A stretch of 44,666 nt of DNA from Methylomonas methanica (GTDB lineage: Bacteria > Pseudomonadota > Gammaproteobacteria > Methylococcales > Methylomonadaceae), in the NCBI GenBank assembly GCA_001644045.1, contig LUUF01000062.1:1-44666 (forward strand), read 5' to 3'. Numbering within the stretch: the first letter of the stretch is position 1; each line of letters begins with the position of its first letter. The position numbers and the translations under genes are program-made. Below, piece by piece: positions 1 through 8,319 of the stretch. Under the pieces are notes generated by a model. That model was given only the letters and a program-made list of their open reading frames with translations. It ran no database searches and was not told the origin of the DNA.

Positions 1-118
1 CATCCTCGCCGTTGAGGGCACTTCTTACTGTAATACCTTCACTTTCTAGGGACCTCTTAACTATTTTCTGAACCACCTTGTCGTCGTCAACGATAAGTAT
101 GTCCACGTTGCTACTCAT
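1..118 (-). CDS. Response regulator receiver domain, N-terminal fragment (runs off window)
   Basis: Reading the minus strand from an ATG at 118 gives about 39 residues beginning MSSNVDILIVDDDKVVQKIV. The run of acidic residues DDD at positions 11-13 after a hydrophobic beta strand is the acidic pocket of CheY-like receiver domains, which accept a phosphoryl group from a histidine kinase on a later Asp. The phosphorylated Asp and any output domain lie beyond the left edge, so the type of response regulator cannot be told. No stop is seen, and the frame is open to the edge. Confidence 0.75.
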   Translation of the reverse strand, partial: MSSNVDILIVDDDKVVQKIVKRSLESEGITVRSALNGED

Positions 119-686
119 TCATGCCACCAACAGTCATATGTAATATGTATTTAATTAGCTTATGGTTCACGCGAAAAACAAACGTGGCCTCATCTGTTTG
201 AACAGAAAATTCGGATGTTAAAATGAAATCTCCGCCGTTGGTCAGGCGGTCTGAACAGACAACACTCCGATTATGCAAGCTTTACTTTTCGCCTACATTT
301 TGAATGGCAGTTTATTTGCCTTTTCTTGTCTTTCCAAATTAATCTTCATTGGCAGCTTGGGGTCGGTATTGCCAGTTCGCCACTTCCAAAAGCCGACACT
401 CACTACTGGCGCAATCGTATCCGAATCAATGGCCAAGTTTGTATTGGAATATGCATTTCAAGCATATCCCAAATGCAAAATTTGCCGAGAATGATGATAT
501 TGCAGACTTAACCCACGACCCTTAGCTGCCTAGTGCTGATCAATGTGGACTGCAAGTGGGTCGATTGGCCATAGAGAACGATACTAGGCACCCAAGCTCG
601 TCCCGATGCTCGCAATTATCAGGTGTTAAGGTCTTGAAAGTCGGCATCACATCTTTGATGCCGTCTTAATGGGATATTTGCAGTTA
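119..686. other. Intergenic region, no convincing gene
   Basis: The short plus-strand frames here have no ribosome-binding site and no recognisable motif, so I do not call a gene. The region holds two operator-like elements. One is an inverted repeat TCTGTT-TG-AACAGA at 193-206. The other is GTCT-GAAC-AGAC at 249-260. They share the word TGAACAGA and lie 75-140 bp upstream of the response-regulator start at 118. A hairpin near 643-662 is listed separately. Confidence 0.4.
643..662 (-). terminator. Hairpin downstream of the DUF927-like gene
   Basis: GGCATCA and TGATGCC form a perfect 7-bp stem around a 6-nt loop, 25 bp past the stop of the minus-strand ATPase gene. There is no strong T-tract on either side, so factor-independent termination is uncertain. 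Confidence 0.3.
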
Positions 687-2660
687 CTAAAATCTTTTGA
701 TCGGTTTAAGCGCAGCTATTTTTTTCTTCTGTCTGGGCTTACTGCGCCTTAAAGCTTCATTACTTTTATCGACTTTGTTAGCCTCTGACTTTTTCGAAGT
801 TTGCTCACTTTTGTCTTCATTTGGCTTCGCACTCAGCGCAGAGTCCGCAGTCGATGAGTTGTCAAAAACTTTCATGCTTACGTGATAGCGGATTTCTTCG
901 CCATATTGGGCTGCCGGTATTTTTGCTCGCGATGAATTTCGCCCTGTTTCTTTACAGATCAATATTTTATGCATTTTTAAGTCTTTCCAGAATCGCTTAG
1001 GTCCATTTGAAAATAGCGGTCGATCATGTTCGGGTAGCAACGCAATCAATTCGTCGATGTCGATATTCCCACAGATAAAAATATCTCGCTGTTTCGGGCG
1101 CCGCCAGCCAACCCACAATCCGTTTCGTTTATTGCTTTGCCAACCAACTTTAGCTGGGTCAACACCAGTCGGCTGCATGCCGGAGACGGCATCCGTGACA
1201 TGAGCCCGGCCTTCCTTCATAGCTTTTCTTAACCCTTTGATAAACAAAACCCCGATGTCAGTCGAGTAAATTTTCGTTTGCTTGGTCATTAGCGCACCGA
1301 AATCACTATTGACTTGTTTTTTATAATACGCGGACTCAGCGTGTGTAATAACCTCTGTGCTTTCTGCAAATTTGCGGAAGAAAGTCCATGCAACACCAAA
1401 TGACGCCATATGGCTAGCATCGCGGTCTGAAAGATTATATTGTCTCTTATTAACCTCGGTCTGCCGCTTAAACCATTTTTCTGCACGGCTTTTATTTTTT
1501 TCAAAGTCCCCAAGAAGATATTGAATAAATGCGATTAGTGCCTGAGCAAAGATGCCTTGATTCGCCAAGTTTTGGGCTTTAGACAAGGTGTCGGTGTCAA
1601 TATCGCCCAACTTAACCGGAAAATAAACTCCGCGCTGATGTAGCGACTCATTGACATTTCGCGGCGGATGCTCGCCCGTAGAGACTACCAAGCAATTTAA
1701 TTGAAGATCTGAGTCAAGAGCATGCCCATGATTATTAGCACGTTCACGTGGCGAACGATTGGCTACACTCCGTAAAAATTGCTCAGCTTTAACAGTAAAT
1801 TCGTTTCTGCGATTCGAAACATCAGGGTAAACGAAGTCATCCACACAGAGCACGCCATTGCGAGATTTTATGGCAAAACTTTCCAAAGCCGCAGAAGTAG
1901 ACTCCCAGCTGAGCAAAGATTTATTTATGTCCCACGACCCAAAAAATGACTGAACAATTTTCACAGTGCTGGTTTTAAATGTATGTTTCGGGCCGACTAA
2001 AAAAACATATTCTTCAACTGGTAACCATACTGACACGACAGCTCGAATTGCGGCTGTAGAAAGCAATAGTCCTAAACAAGGATTAGTTTTAGAAAAATCC
2101 AGCAAATTAAATACAGCTTTGATGGCTTCCGTTGTCTGGTCGGTAGAAGCAAATGTTTCAGGTAGATGATAAAATTGCATGCGTTTAGGTAAAGTACAAG
2201 AAACAGTATTGACTATTCCTTCACTGGTAACCGCGCCGTTTTCAAACAAAAAACAGTATTCATCTGACTTGGTTTTCTGAAACCCGGTTTGCAAATACGA
2301 TGTATGAGTTGATTCAGCATTTTTACTATATTTAGATATAGCACATTGTATGTGTTTTAATACTTTGCTTTTAGGCTGATCAAGATCATTTAATTCAGCT
2401 TTTCTGCCCCAGTATTTACTAAACCATTTTCCTTGCTCAAATTCATTAGAGGTTATATCAATTAAGCCCAATGGCTCTCCTTTTTTTGTTTGACCTTTGA
2501 TTTTATAACGCACCTGTGTATTTCCATTGTCAAGAAGGCGCTCCTCCTCTTCCAAAATTTCCGCAACAAAATTACATAGAAGTTTTTTCTCGTTTTGCTT
2601 TTCTCTATCGATGACAAAGAAGCAGTTGTTTTCCTTTTTGTATCTATATCGCTCATTCAT
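687..2660 (-). CDS. DUF927-like P-loop ATPase
   Basis: This 657-residue protein has a P-loop at about residues 223-231 (GPKHTFKTS) and a Walker B strand ending in DD at about 270-275 (VLCVDD). The form Gx4FKTS, with Phe before the Lys, is typical of the DUF927/virulence-associated ATPase family, which is usually found in phage satellites and integrative elements and is thought to act as a helicase-like replication protein. The C-terminal 60 residues are Lys/Ser rich and probably disordered. The start at 2660 is supported by an AAGGAG sequence 8-9 bases upstream. A shared ACTGTAAAG motif lies about 55 bp upstream in the same orientation. The specific reaction is inferred; no adjacent primase domain is visible in the N-terminal third. 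Confidence 0.8.
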   Translation of the reverse strand: MNERYRYKKENNCFFVIDREKQNEKKLLCNFVAEILEEEERLLDNGNTQVRYKIKGQTKKGEPLGLIDITSNEFEQGKWFSKYWGRKAELNDLDQPKSKVLKHIQCAISKYSKNAESTHTSYLQTGFQKTKSDEYCFLFENGAVTSEGIVNTVSCTLPKRMQFYHLPETFASTDQTTEAIKAVFNLLDFSKTNPCLGLLLSTAAIRAVVSVWLPVEEYVFLVGPKHTFKTSTVKIVQSFFGSWDINKSLLSWESTSAALESFAIKSRNGVLCVDDFVYPDVSNRRNEFTVKAEQFLRSVANRSPRERANNHGHALDSDLQLNCLVVSTGEHPPRNVNESLHQRGVYFPVKLGDIDTDTLSKAQNLANQGIFAQALIAFIQYLLGDFEKNKSRAEKWFKRQTEVNKRQYNLSDRDASHMASFGVAWTFFRKFAESTEVITHAESAYYKKQVNSDFGALMTKQTKIYSTDIGVLFIKGLRKAMKEGRAHVTDAVSGMQPTGVDPAKVGWQSNKRNGLWVGWRRPKQRDIFICGNIDIDELIALLPEHDRPLFSNGPKRFWKDLKMHKILICKETGRNSSRAKIPAAQYGEEIRYHVSMKVFDNSSTADSALSAKPNEDKSEQTSKKSEANKVDKSNEALRRSKPRQKKKIAALKPIKRF

Positions 2661-2711
2661 AAATTTCTCCTTGTAAAAAATGTGTGTGAAGTGCGAATGC
2701 GTTTCACAGAG

Positions 2712-2728
2712 CTTCTTTACAGTTTTTT
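2712..2728 (-). promoter_or_regulatory. Shared ACTGTAAAG motif, copy 1
   Basis: On the minus strand the sequence reads AAAAAACTGTAAAGAAG. It lies about 52-68 bp upstream of the DUF927-like start codon and in the same direction as that gene. It matches motif copies at 3861, 3921, 4829 and 7361, each upstream of a gene of the same island. Operator or promoter function is inferred from placement only. Confidence 0.5.
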
Positions 2729-3013
2729 GTTTGTATGCATTTTAACGACAAAATAGCGTATGACTTGTCGCAGCGGGAAAACGAAAAAGTAACAAATTAA
2801 CTTTGACATAATCGGCCCAATCAATATTTTTTGGTAAAAACCAAACCTTATCGAGTTTGCATTTCTGTACGGTATGTACGATTTTGACGAACAATTCATG
2901 TCCGATAAGTAATGCAAGCTTAGCAGATAATCAGCCAAATGAAGCTGCGTAATGTCTTTTTTTAGCAGGCTTTCATTCAAGTGAATCTAGTCGCTGTTTA
3001 AACAAAGTTAGGC

Positions 3014-3037
3014 TGCATGTGCATGTGCATGTGCATG
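3014..3037. repeat. Tandem hexamer repeat (TGCATG)x4
   Basis: Four perfect head-to-tail copies of the palindromic-core hexamer TGCATG lie in the non-coding space between divergent genes. Such a tract could vary in copy number by slippage. No role is evident. Confidence 0.9.
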
Positions 3038-3860
3038 AGAGGGGAAAGTAAAATAAAATTTAAGATAGTCTTCGTCAAAATCGTACATTTAATTCAGATG
3101 TTTAATAGCTTAAAAGCCCGTATGGATCACATTGTTAAATTAGTCTGGTGTTAACAGGTGTATACACATTATTGATTGTGGAGTGAAGATTTGGATTAGG
3201 CTGAATATAAATATATTTAATACAAAATGTGCCTTGAGCAATTTCAATAAATGGAATAGTAGAACACTCATCATTAACGGTATAGAGCCAACAAATATGC
3301 AGTAGTACGATTATTTATAGATTGAGTTTTAGCTGCTTCAATACAAAAATCCAGAAATCAAAAACTGTAATGGGTCTTCGTACAATAACTTATATAGAGA
3401 CCGAAATGATATATTATTTAGGCATCACTATTCCATTCAAAATCGATGGAAATTATACAGTGGATACTAAGTAATAAAACAGAAATGTAAAGTTAGCAAT
3501 ATAAACTATTACCCACATTTGCACTCGAAACCTCTAGTGCCTCCACCGGATGAATGTTGCTGAAAGAAGGCATCCAAACTTTTACTAACGCTATGGTCGC
3601 CAATTGGCGAATTTTGATCTTCGGGCTCAATATCAAATCGAGCCAACTCGGAACATTAAACCTATTCTGACTTGTAGCAGATTGAAAACATATCGTACTT
3701 ACTCGGACGAACCCAACCGATGATAGAACTAGTTTTTTCATTACCGCTAATTCGCAACCTATCTTAATAAGTGTTGCATATCAATTATTCAACTGATAGT
3801 GCCATGTTAGTAATGTCTGATCAAAAATATGCTTATCTCTAGTCAGTTTTCTTCAAATAA

Positions 3861-3930
3861 ATAACTGTAAAGGAGTGGTAGCTGCTAAACACTAACAGCT
3901 ATTTTAAAGATTAGAGTCAAATACTGTAAA
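3861..3930 (+). promoter_or_regulatory. Shared ACTGTAAA motif, copies 2a and 2b
   Basis: ATAACTGTAAAGGA at 3861-3874 and ATACTGTAAATA at 3921-3932 are two plus-strand copies of the island motif, 60 bp apart. They lie about 180 and 120 bp upstream of the Zn-ribbon protein gene at 4050. This is the only gene of the set with two copies. Confidence 0.45.
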
Positions 3931-4049
3931 TATGGTCCGATTGAATTTAGCTGAAGAGATTTATAAATTCAGTCGCTACGTTCAGATAGATCATGCTTGC
4001 TTAACATGACATAGACAACATTAACTAATTTATTAACGGGGATTTACAA

Positions 4050-4484
4050 ATGAAAAGAAAATTAACATTAGATGAAATATGGGAAGAAATAGTCAGCAAT
4101 GGGCACAAACCAAGGCCATTAAAATATATCATAAATGAAATTTTCGATAAAGTTATTGAGCAGCATCCCAACAGCACTGTTACTGCAATTGCTGAGGATT
4201 TAGTTGACGGCGAAGCACGTTTCAAATTGCTTGACAAAAATATGAGCTGTTATGGCTTGAGTGCCGTTTACGATAGTTATACTAAGAAAAAGATGGGGAT
4301 TTTTCCAAAGCTGGTAAATCCTTACGAAGCAAATTCAAAAATAACTAAAGCTTATATCTTATGTCGATTTGTTGGATTGTTCGGAGAGCCACCTTATACA
4401 GAGGGTAAAAAGAACTCACCTAAGAAAAATGCTAATAAGAAAAGGCACGTTCATTGTCCTAAATGCGGCCATCAGATCAAATAA
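4050..4484 (+). CDS. Small basic protein with C-terminal zinc-ribbon-like motif, function unknown
   Basis: This 144-residue protein is not recognised. The body (residues 1-120) is mixed helical with no membrane segment. The last 25 residues are Lys/Asn rich and end in HVHCPKCGHQIK, a CPxCG knuckle of the type found in treble-clef and zinc-ribbon domains. Only one Cys pair is seen there, so metal binding may need dimerisation or the nearby His residues. A GGGGA ribosome site sits 8 bases before the ATG. It stands alone between the DUF927-like ATPase (divergent) and the UvrD-like helicase (same strand), with two copies of the shared upstream motif. Its job could be DNA binding or regulation in the island; this is a guess. 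Confidence 0.75.
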   Translation: MKRKLTLDEIWEEIVSNGHKPRPLKYIINEIFDKVIEQHPNSTVTAIAEDLVDGEARFKLLDKNMSCYGLSAVYDSYTKKKMGIFPKLVNPYEANSKITKAYILCRFVGLFGEPPYTEGKKNSPKKNANKKRHVHCPKCGHQIK

Positions 4485-4912
4485 AAATACTTTTAAGTAA
4501 TTTTCTTCGACCTCTGCGATGGCTGTGTGCAGCCATCAATTCAATTGGAAAGACAAGAGAGCTATTCTTAGTCAACGCTTTCCAAAAAAACCTTCTTGTC
4601 AATCGCCACGTCATATGTCGCGAATGCTGGCGAGTGTAATCTTCTCGGTTTTATGGAGATCGTATACGCCGTTTCTGTGTCCTTGCGGACTATCATTAAG
4701 TAGCAGGTCTTTCACTGAACGAGCTGTGTAATTCTTCGGCGCCAGCGCTAGCAATCTCGGCGGTAGCGTCACAGTGTACATGGTACTGGACATGATGGGG
4801 GCTGTGCAAAAACCACTACCCGAGTAATCAAAACTGTAAAGAACAATAGGAGCCTAGCTCTTAGATGTGCCCGGCTAAAGAAATGTCTTAATCCTAAACA
4901 GGAAGATTACTC
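4485..4912. other. Intergenic region with hairpin and possible gene relic
   Basis: A perfect 8-bp hairpin GATGGCTG-TGTG-CAGCCATC at 4518-4537 follows the Zn-ribbon gene and may end its transcript, although no T-tract follows. On the minus strand, an ATG at 4793 opens a 60-codon frame beginning MSSTMYTVTLPP. This resembles the first 12 residues of the intact DUF1993 protein at 40031 (MSHTMYAVTVPP), then diverges. It may be the scar of a lost DUF1993 gene. The rest is the leader of the helicase gene. Confidence 0.35.
4829..4843 (+). promoter_or_regulatory. Shared ACTGTAAAG motif, copy 3
   Basis: CAAAACTGTAAAGAA lies about 70 bp upstream of the helicase start at 4913, on the plus strand like the gene. 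It is nearly identical to copy 1 over 12 bases (AAACTGTAAAGAA in both). Confidence 0.5.
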
Positions 4913-6820
4913 ATGCAAATACAACTGACTAAAGAACAAAAAATCATCCTCAGGCACAACCATGGCGTGGGCTTTATCACTGCCGGTGCAGGAACAGGGA
5001 AAACCACCACTTTGCTAGAATATGTCATGCAGCATATCTTGAATGAAGGCGCCGATCCTGAGGACTTTCTGATCCTGAGTTTCAGCAATGCGGCAGGCGA
5101 AGAATTTAATGATCGCTTACTGTTAAACAAAAACAAACACGGCGGCGCATTAAAACGGTTAGACCAAGTAGACGTCATGACCTACGATGCCTTTGGTAAA
5201 AAGATCATTCAGGAACACTATGCGGAATTTGGCTTTCGTAATGTGCCGGTCGTCGTTACCAATACTAAGCGTTTGCGAAAATGCGCTGCCAAAATAGCCC
5301 AAAAACAGGGCGCCGAAAAAAAGGCATTAACAAAGGATGTCACCAGAACATACCATGGGTTGACCATGGACAATGACAACCCTCTGGTCGATAAGGTGCT
5401 GAAGGTCTTCGCCAAAGTTAAGCAACGCCGTAATTTGCTGGACTTTAAAGACATGATGTCTTTGTTACAAGGGGATAAGGTGGCATACATCACCCGTGCT
5501 GCCAAACATTACCGCTATTTACTGGTCGATGAACTTCAAGATACCGACTGCCTGCAAGCAAAAATGCTGGTGACCTTAGCCAGCGCCATACCCACCGTGT
5601 TGATGGTGGGCGATCCCAAACAAAACATCTACGAATTCCGCGGTGCCTTAGCTCGGAACTGGCAGGACATAACCTCGAAGTTAAAACCCAAAGAATACAC
5701 GTTGACCAAAACGCAACGCATTCCGCAACAGTCATTACCGTTTATCAATGCTATTGGCAAGGAGATTTATCCAGGGGCGCCGTTATCCAGTGACATCAAA
5801 GGCCAGCCTATCCAATACATTTCTTGCCAGGATTTTGGAAACGAGCAAGCTTTGTTCATCGCCAACGAAATTAAACGTTTGATCAACCAAGGTCTCGCGA
5901 AGGTGGATGAAATAGCTTGCTTAGGCCGAACGAGACGCATGCTTAGCGACTTGTCGATATTGCTGGTGGATCAGCGGGTGGATGTCATTGAAAACTATAG
6001 AAAGCGTACCGAGGTCCATCTTAGAGGTATCAGAAATCTATGCCGGATGGTGAGCTTTCTTAAACGAAGCCGAGACAGTACCTCCCTGGAATTGCCTGAA
6101 AATCGGGCTAACAACTTAGCTTCCTGGCTAAAGCGGTTAGGTGCGTCACCCACTGAGATTGAAACGGTTTTAACAAATCTGTCCAAAAAGGGTTGGAAAG
6201 CCGTTAGCGTTGCGAGCCAAATTGACGGGAAAGAACCGCCACATTACCGGCGGATATTGAACTTTAGAAACTATATCGACCAGGCGGTACAGGCCGAAGA
6301 GCCACAAAAAATAATCGCCTACCTCAGCAACGCCCTAAGAATGGTTTTACGGAGACGACATAAAAAACTAGATCTCCATCTCCTAATTCGTGACTTGGCC
6401 GAATTGGAAATTCAATCCCGTCAATTCAAACACTGGAATCAGATCGATCTCAAACTACTCGATAGAAGCGAGCCGGAAACCGGTGTTTTCTTAGGCACCA
6501 TGCATGGCGCGAAAGGTAGAGAGTGGAAATATGTTTTTGTGATTAATTGTGTAGAAGGAATCGTGCCTATCCATTACGCCAAAACTGACGATCTAGTGAA
6601 GACTCGACATGCAGTAGTGTCTGAGAAAAGATTATTTTATGTCGCCTGTACCCGCCATAAAATAGGCTTATATCTGGTTAACTCACCGACTAGCTTAGTG
6701 GGCTATAAAAATAAAAAAAGAAAGGATTTAAAATTTAAAGAACCATCAGTCTTTATAGAAAACCATAAAAAGCTCCTGAAGTATCAGGAAGCCGCAAAGC
6801 GGAAAGTGAGTACTGAATAA
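4913..6820 (+). CDS. UvrD/Rep-type superfamily 1 helicase
   Basis: This 635-residue SF1A helicase has a Q-motif-like start (LTKEQKIIL), motif I GAGTGKT at about residues 27-33, motif II VDELQDTD at about 207-214, motif III VGDPKQNIYEFRGA, motif V GTMHGAKGREW and motif VI EKRLFYVACTR. All ATPase and DNA-contact motifs are present, so it should be an active ATP-dependent 3'-5' DNA translocase. It is shorter than UvrD (about 720) and lacks an RecB-type nuclease domain. The ATG has AGGAAG 8 bases upstream. Such stand-alone UvrD-like helicases occur in plasmid and phage-satellite replication and in defence systems. The neighbours (DUF927-like ATPase, replication-protein-like gene) favour a role in the element's own DNA metabolism. 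Confidence 0.9.
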   Translation: MQIQLTKEQKIILRHNHGVGFITAGAGTGKTTTLLEYVMQHILNEGADPEDFLILSFSNAAGEEFNDRLLLNKNKHGGALKRLDQVDVMTYDAFGKKIIQEHYAEFGFRNVPVVVTNTKRLRKCAAKIAQKQGAEKKALTKDVTRTYHGLTMDNDNPLVDKVLKVFAKVKQRRNLLDFKDMMSLLQGDKVAYITRAAKHYRYLLVDELQDTDCLQAKMLVTLASAIPTVLMVGDPKQNIYEFRGALARNWQDITSKLKPKEYTLTKTQRIPQQSLPFINAIGKEIYPGAPLSSDIKGQPIQYISCQDFGNEQALFIANEIKRLINQGLAKVDEIACLGRTRRMLSDLSILLVDQRVDVIENYRKRTEVHLRGIRNLCRMVSFLKRSRDSTSLELPENRANNLASWLKRLGASPTEIETVLTNLSKKGWKAVSVASQIDGKEPPHYRRILNFRNYIDQAVQAEEPQKIIAYLSNALRMVLRRRHKKLDLHLLIRDLAELEIQSRQFKHWNQIDLKLLDRSEPETGVFLGTMHGAKGREWKYVFVINCVEGIVPIHYAKTDDLVKTRHAVVSEKRLFYVACTRHKIGLYLVNSPTSLVGYKNKKRKDLKFKEPSVFIENHKKLLKYQEAAKRKVSTE

Positions 6821-7434
6821 TATGCCATGGCGACCTTAAGTAATATTTCAGTTGGATATTGCTTGGTGCTATAGCGTCGTATGAATCTCGCTGAAGAAGG
6901 CATATTTGACTAATGCGTGAAGGGCGCTACGCAACAATCACTGATTAGTCTAATTGCCAGATACGGTTATTTAAGAAATGCTTGTTGGGTTTTGCCATCC
7001 TAGCGAAAGCTGAAGAAAACAAGAGTTCACCGAATAGGTAATGTTTGATTTCTTGACATTTTAATGACCTGCTTGGTGAATGCTTGGTGTCTTCAATATA
7101 AGAAAGCTTCCTAGCTTGGGTATCTTCTTATGCCCTAATTCGGTCTAAAGACCTCATGGGGGTTATTTTGAATTCCAGGTAAAAAACTAAAAAATAGCAC
7201 TTTCCATGGGGAATATTCGAGTTTTGGGTCTAAATCGTAATTTTCGTATGTGTTATTAATGATAAGTCTTGAGCTGGCACTATTATATTTAAATTTCTAT
7301 ATCTCAATGTTTTACTGCCTACCTTTTTAACACTATAAAGTATTTTTAACCGCTAATTCTAAAACTGTAAAAGAGTTTTGCTACAGTCATAACAGTATTC
7401 CAACTTTTTAGAATTATAGGTATTGGGTATCACT
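6821..7434. other. Intergenic region upstream of the replication-protein-like gene, origin candidate
   Basis: About 600 bp with no gene. GCTTGGTG occurs at 6861-6868, 7071-7078 and 7082-7089. The last two are direct repeats spaced 11 bp, about one helical turn, as in iterons. An inverted repeat ATAAGAA/TTCTTAT spans 7098-7131. A motif copy lies at 7361. The layout (repeats, AT-rich stretch, then a replication-like gene) fits a replication origin, but this is inference. Confidence 0.35.
7361..7379 (+). promoter_or_regulatory. Shared ACTGTAAAAG motif, copy 4
   Basis: AAAACTGTAAAAGAGTTTT lies about 56-74 bp upstream of the ATG at 7435. In this copy the motif is part of an inverted repeat, AAAACT-GTAAAAG-AGTTTT. 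The placement matches copies 1 and 3. Confidence 0.5.
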
Positions 7435-8319
7435 ATGAAAAAACAAGTTTTCGACGCACTACTCGCCCATGCTGCTGAGCATGGAATCAAACATCATTTC
7501 TATATTGATAGACTGCATATTTTTTTAGATGCCCATGCGCCTCAGGACATAGTTGTCAAGCTAAAGTCGTTATCGAAGAAAAATAAATTCATATCGCCAT
7601 GCACTTTAGAAGGCTACATTCGCATTAACCAAAAGCTGGAGTTGTACCAAGTCGATAAAAAAGCGATTAAGCTTTTGAAAGCCTTGAACTCAACTAACAC
7701 CTTTTATCGCATCAACTATGTTGAAATAGCGCTGGATTTCTATAGCAAGAATGCCGAAAGTCTTTGTCGATTACGTCAGTTTTTTAATAAGCATTTAATA
7801 GTCAAACGAGGAAGTCATAAAACGCCTTTCTATTTCCGATTTTATGACGAAGATGATGTCGATCCCAAAAGAAAGCCCATTGAAGCCGATTGTTATGATA
7901 AGGCTAAAGGCGAATTAATTCACTATGCAAATCCTCAAGTTGATGACGTCAGGAGCGTGTGTTATAGCGATAAAAGTGGATATCGCTTCGATGAAAGCAA
8001 AGGCTATGTGCATTTAGAGCATCGCCATAGGGGACTTGACACCTTAAGAAAACTGGATTTTTTAACGATCAACGACTTACTAACTTTAGATTATTTGTCA
8101 TATTGGCAGGACCGGCTTAGACTGGTGCGGCCAAACATTAAGACGCTGGGCAGCCTTAGTAATGCAGATGTGGCCGATAACACGCTAAATAAAAAGGGTA
8201 ATCGGCTGTTTGATAAAATACAAATTCTTCAAGCCTATCTCTCTTTTTATCCTGAACATCAACATTGTTTCGAGCCCATCACCACCGAAAAGTGTTTGAA
8301 AAAGTTCTGCCAATTGTAA
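7435..8319 (+). CDS. Putative replication-initiation-like protein
   Basis: This 294-residue protein starts at the ATG giving MKKQVFDALL; a TTG four codons upstream is also open. The middle has a beta strand YRINYVEIALDFYS (about residues 93-106) that resembles the conserved strand with an acidic residue in Rep_trans and phage-type replication initiators. This is followed by RFYDEDD and by a His-containing stretch VHLEHRHRGL (about 199-208) and an Arg-rich helix DYLSYWQDRLRLVR. I do not see a clear HUH pair with a catalytic Tyr. Its position behind an iteron-like region and next to helicase and ATPase genes supports a replication role. It may equally be an unknown DNA-binding protein of the island. 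Confidence 0.6.
   Translation: MKKQVFDALLAHAAEHGIKHHFYIDRLHIFLDAHAPQDIVVKLKSLSKKNKFISPCTLEGYIRINQKLELYQVDKKAIKLLKALNSTNTFYRINYVEIALDFYSKNAESLCRLRQFFNKHLIVKRGSHKTPFYFRFYDEDDVDPKRKPIEADCYDKAKGELIHYANPQVDDVRSVCYSDKSGYRFDESKGYVHLEHRHRGLDTLRKLDFLTINDLLTLDYLSYWQDRLRLVRPNIKTLGSLSNADVADNTLNKKGNRLFDKIQILQAYLSFYPEHQHCFEPITTEKCLKKFCQL

Larger units (their letters stand above)
2729..4049. other. Long AT-rich intergenic region
   Basis: About 1.3 kb without a gene I can support. Two minus-strand frames (2717-2980 and 3493-3741) start with ATG but show no ribosome site, family motif or biased composition. The region contains four tandem TGCATG hexamers at 3014-3037 and a motif variant AAAAACTGTAATGG near 3360. 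The two motif copies near 3861 and 3921 belong to the next gene. The great length and AT-richness suggest either a decayed gene or regulatory and replication sequence. Confidence 0.4.

Noticed and set aside
273..511. Two overlapping plus-strand frames of 61-73 codons
   Set aside because: No ribosome-binding site, no recognisable domain, and two frames compete for the same DNA.
2717..2980. Minus-strand frame of 87 codons before the DUF927-like gene
   Set aside because: It overlaps the likely promoter and motif of that gene and has no family signature.
3493..3741. Minus-strand frame of 82 codons starting MKKLVLSSVGF
   Set aside because: The hydrophobic start is suggestive of a signal peptide, but the rest has no motif and no ribosome site is seen.
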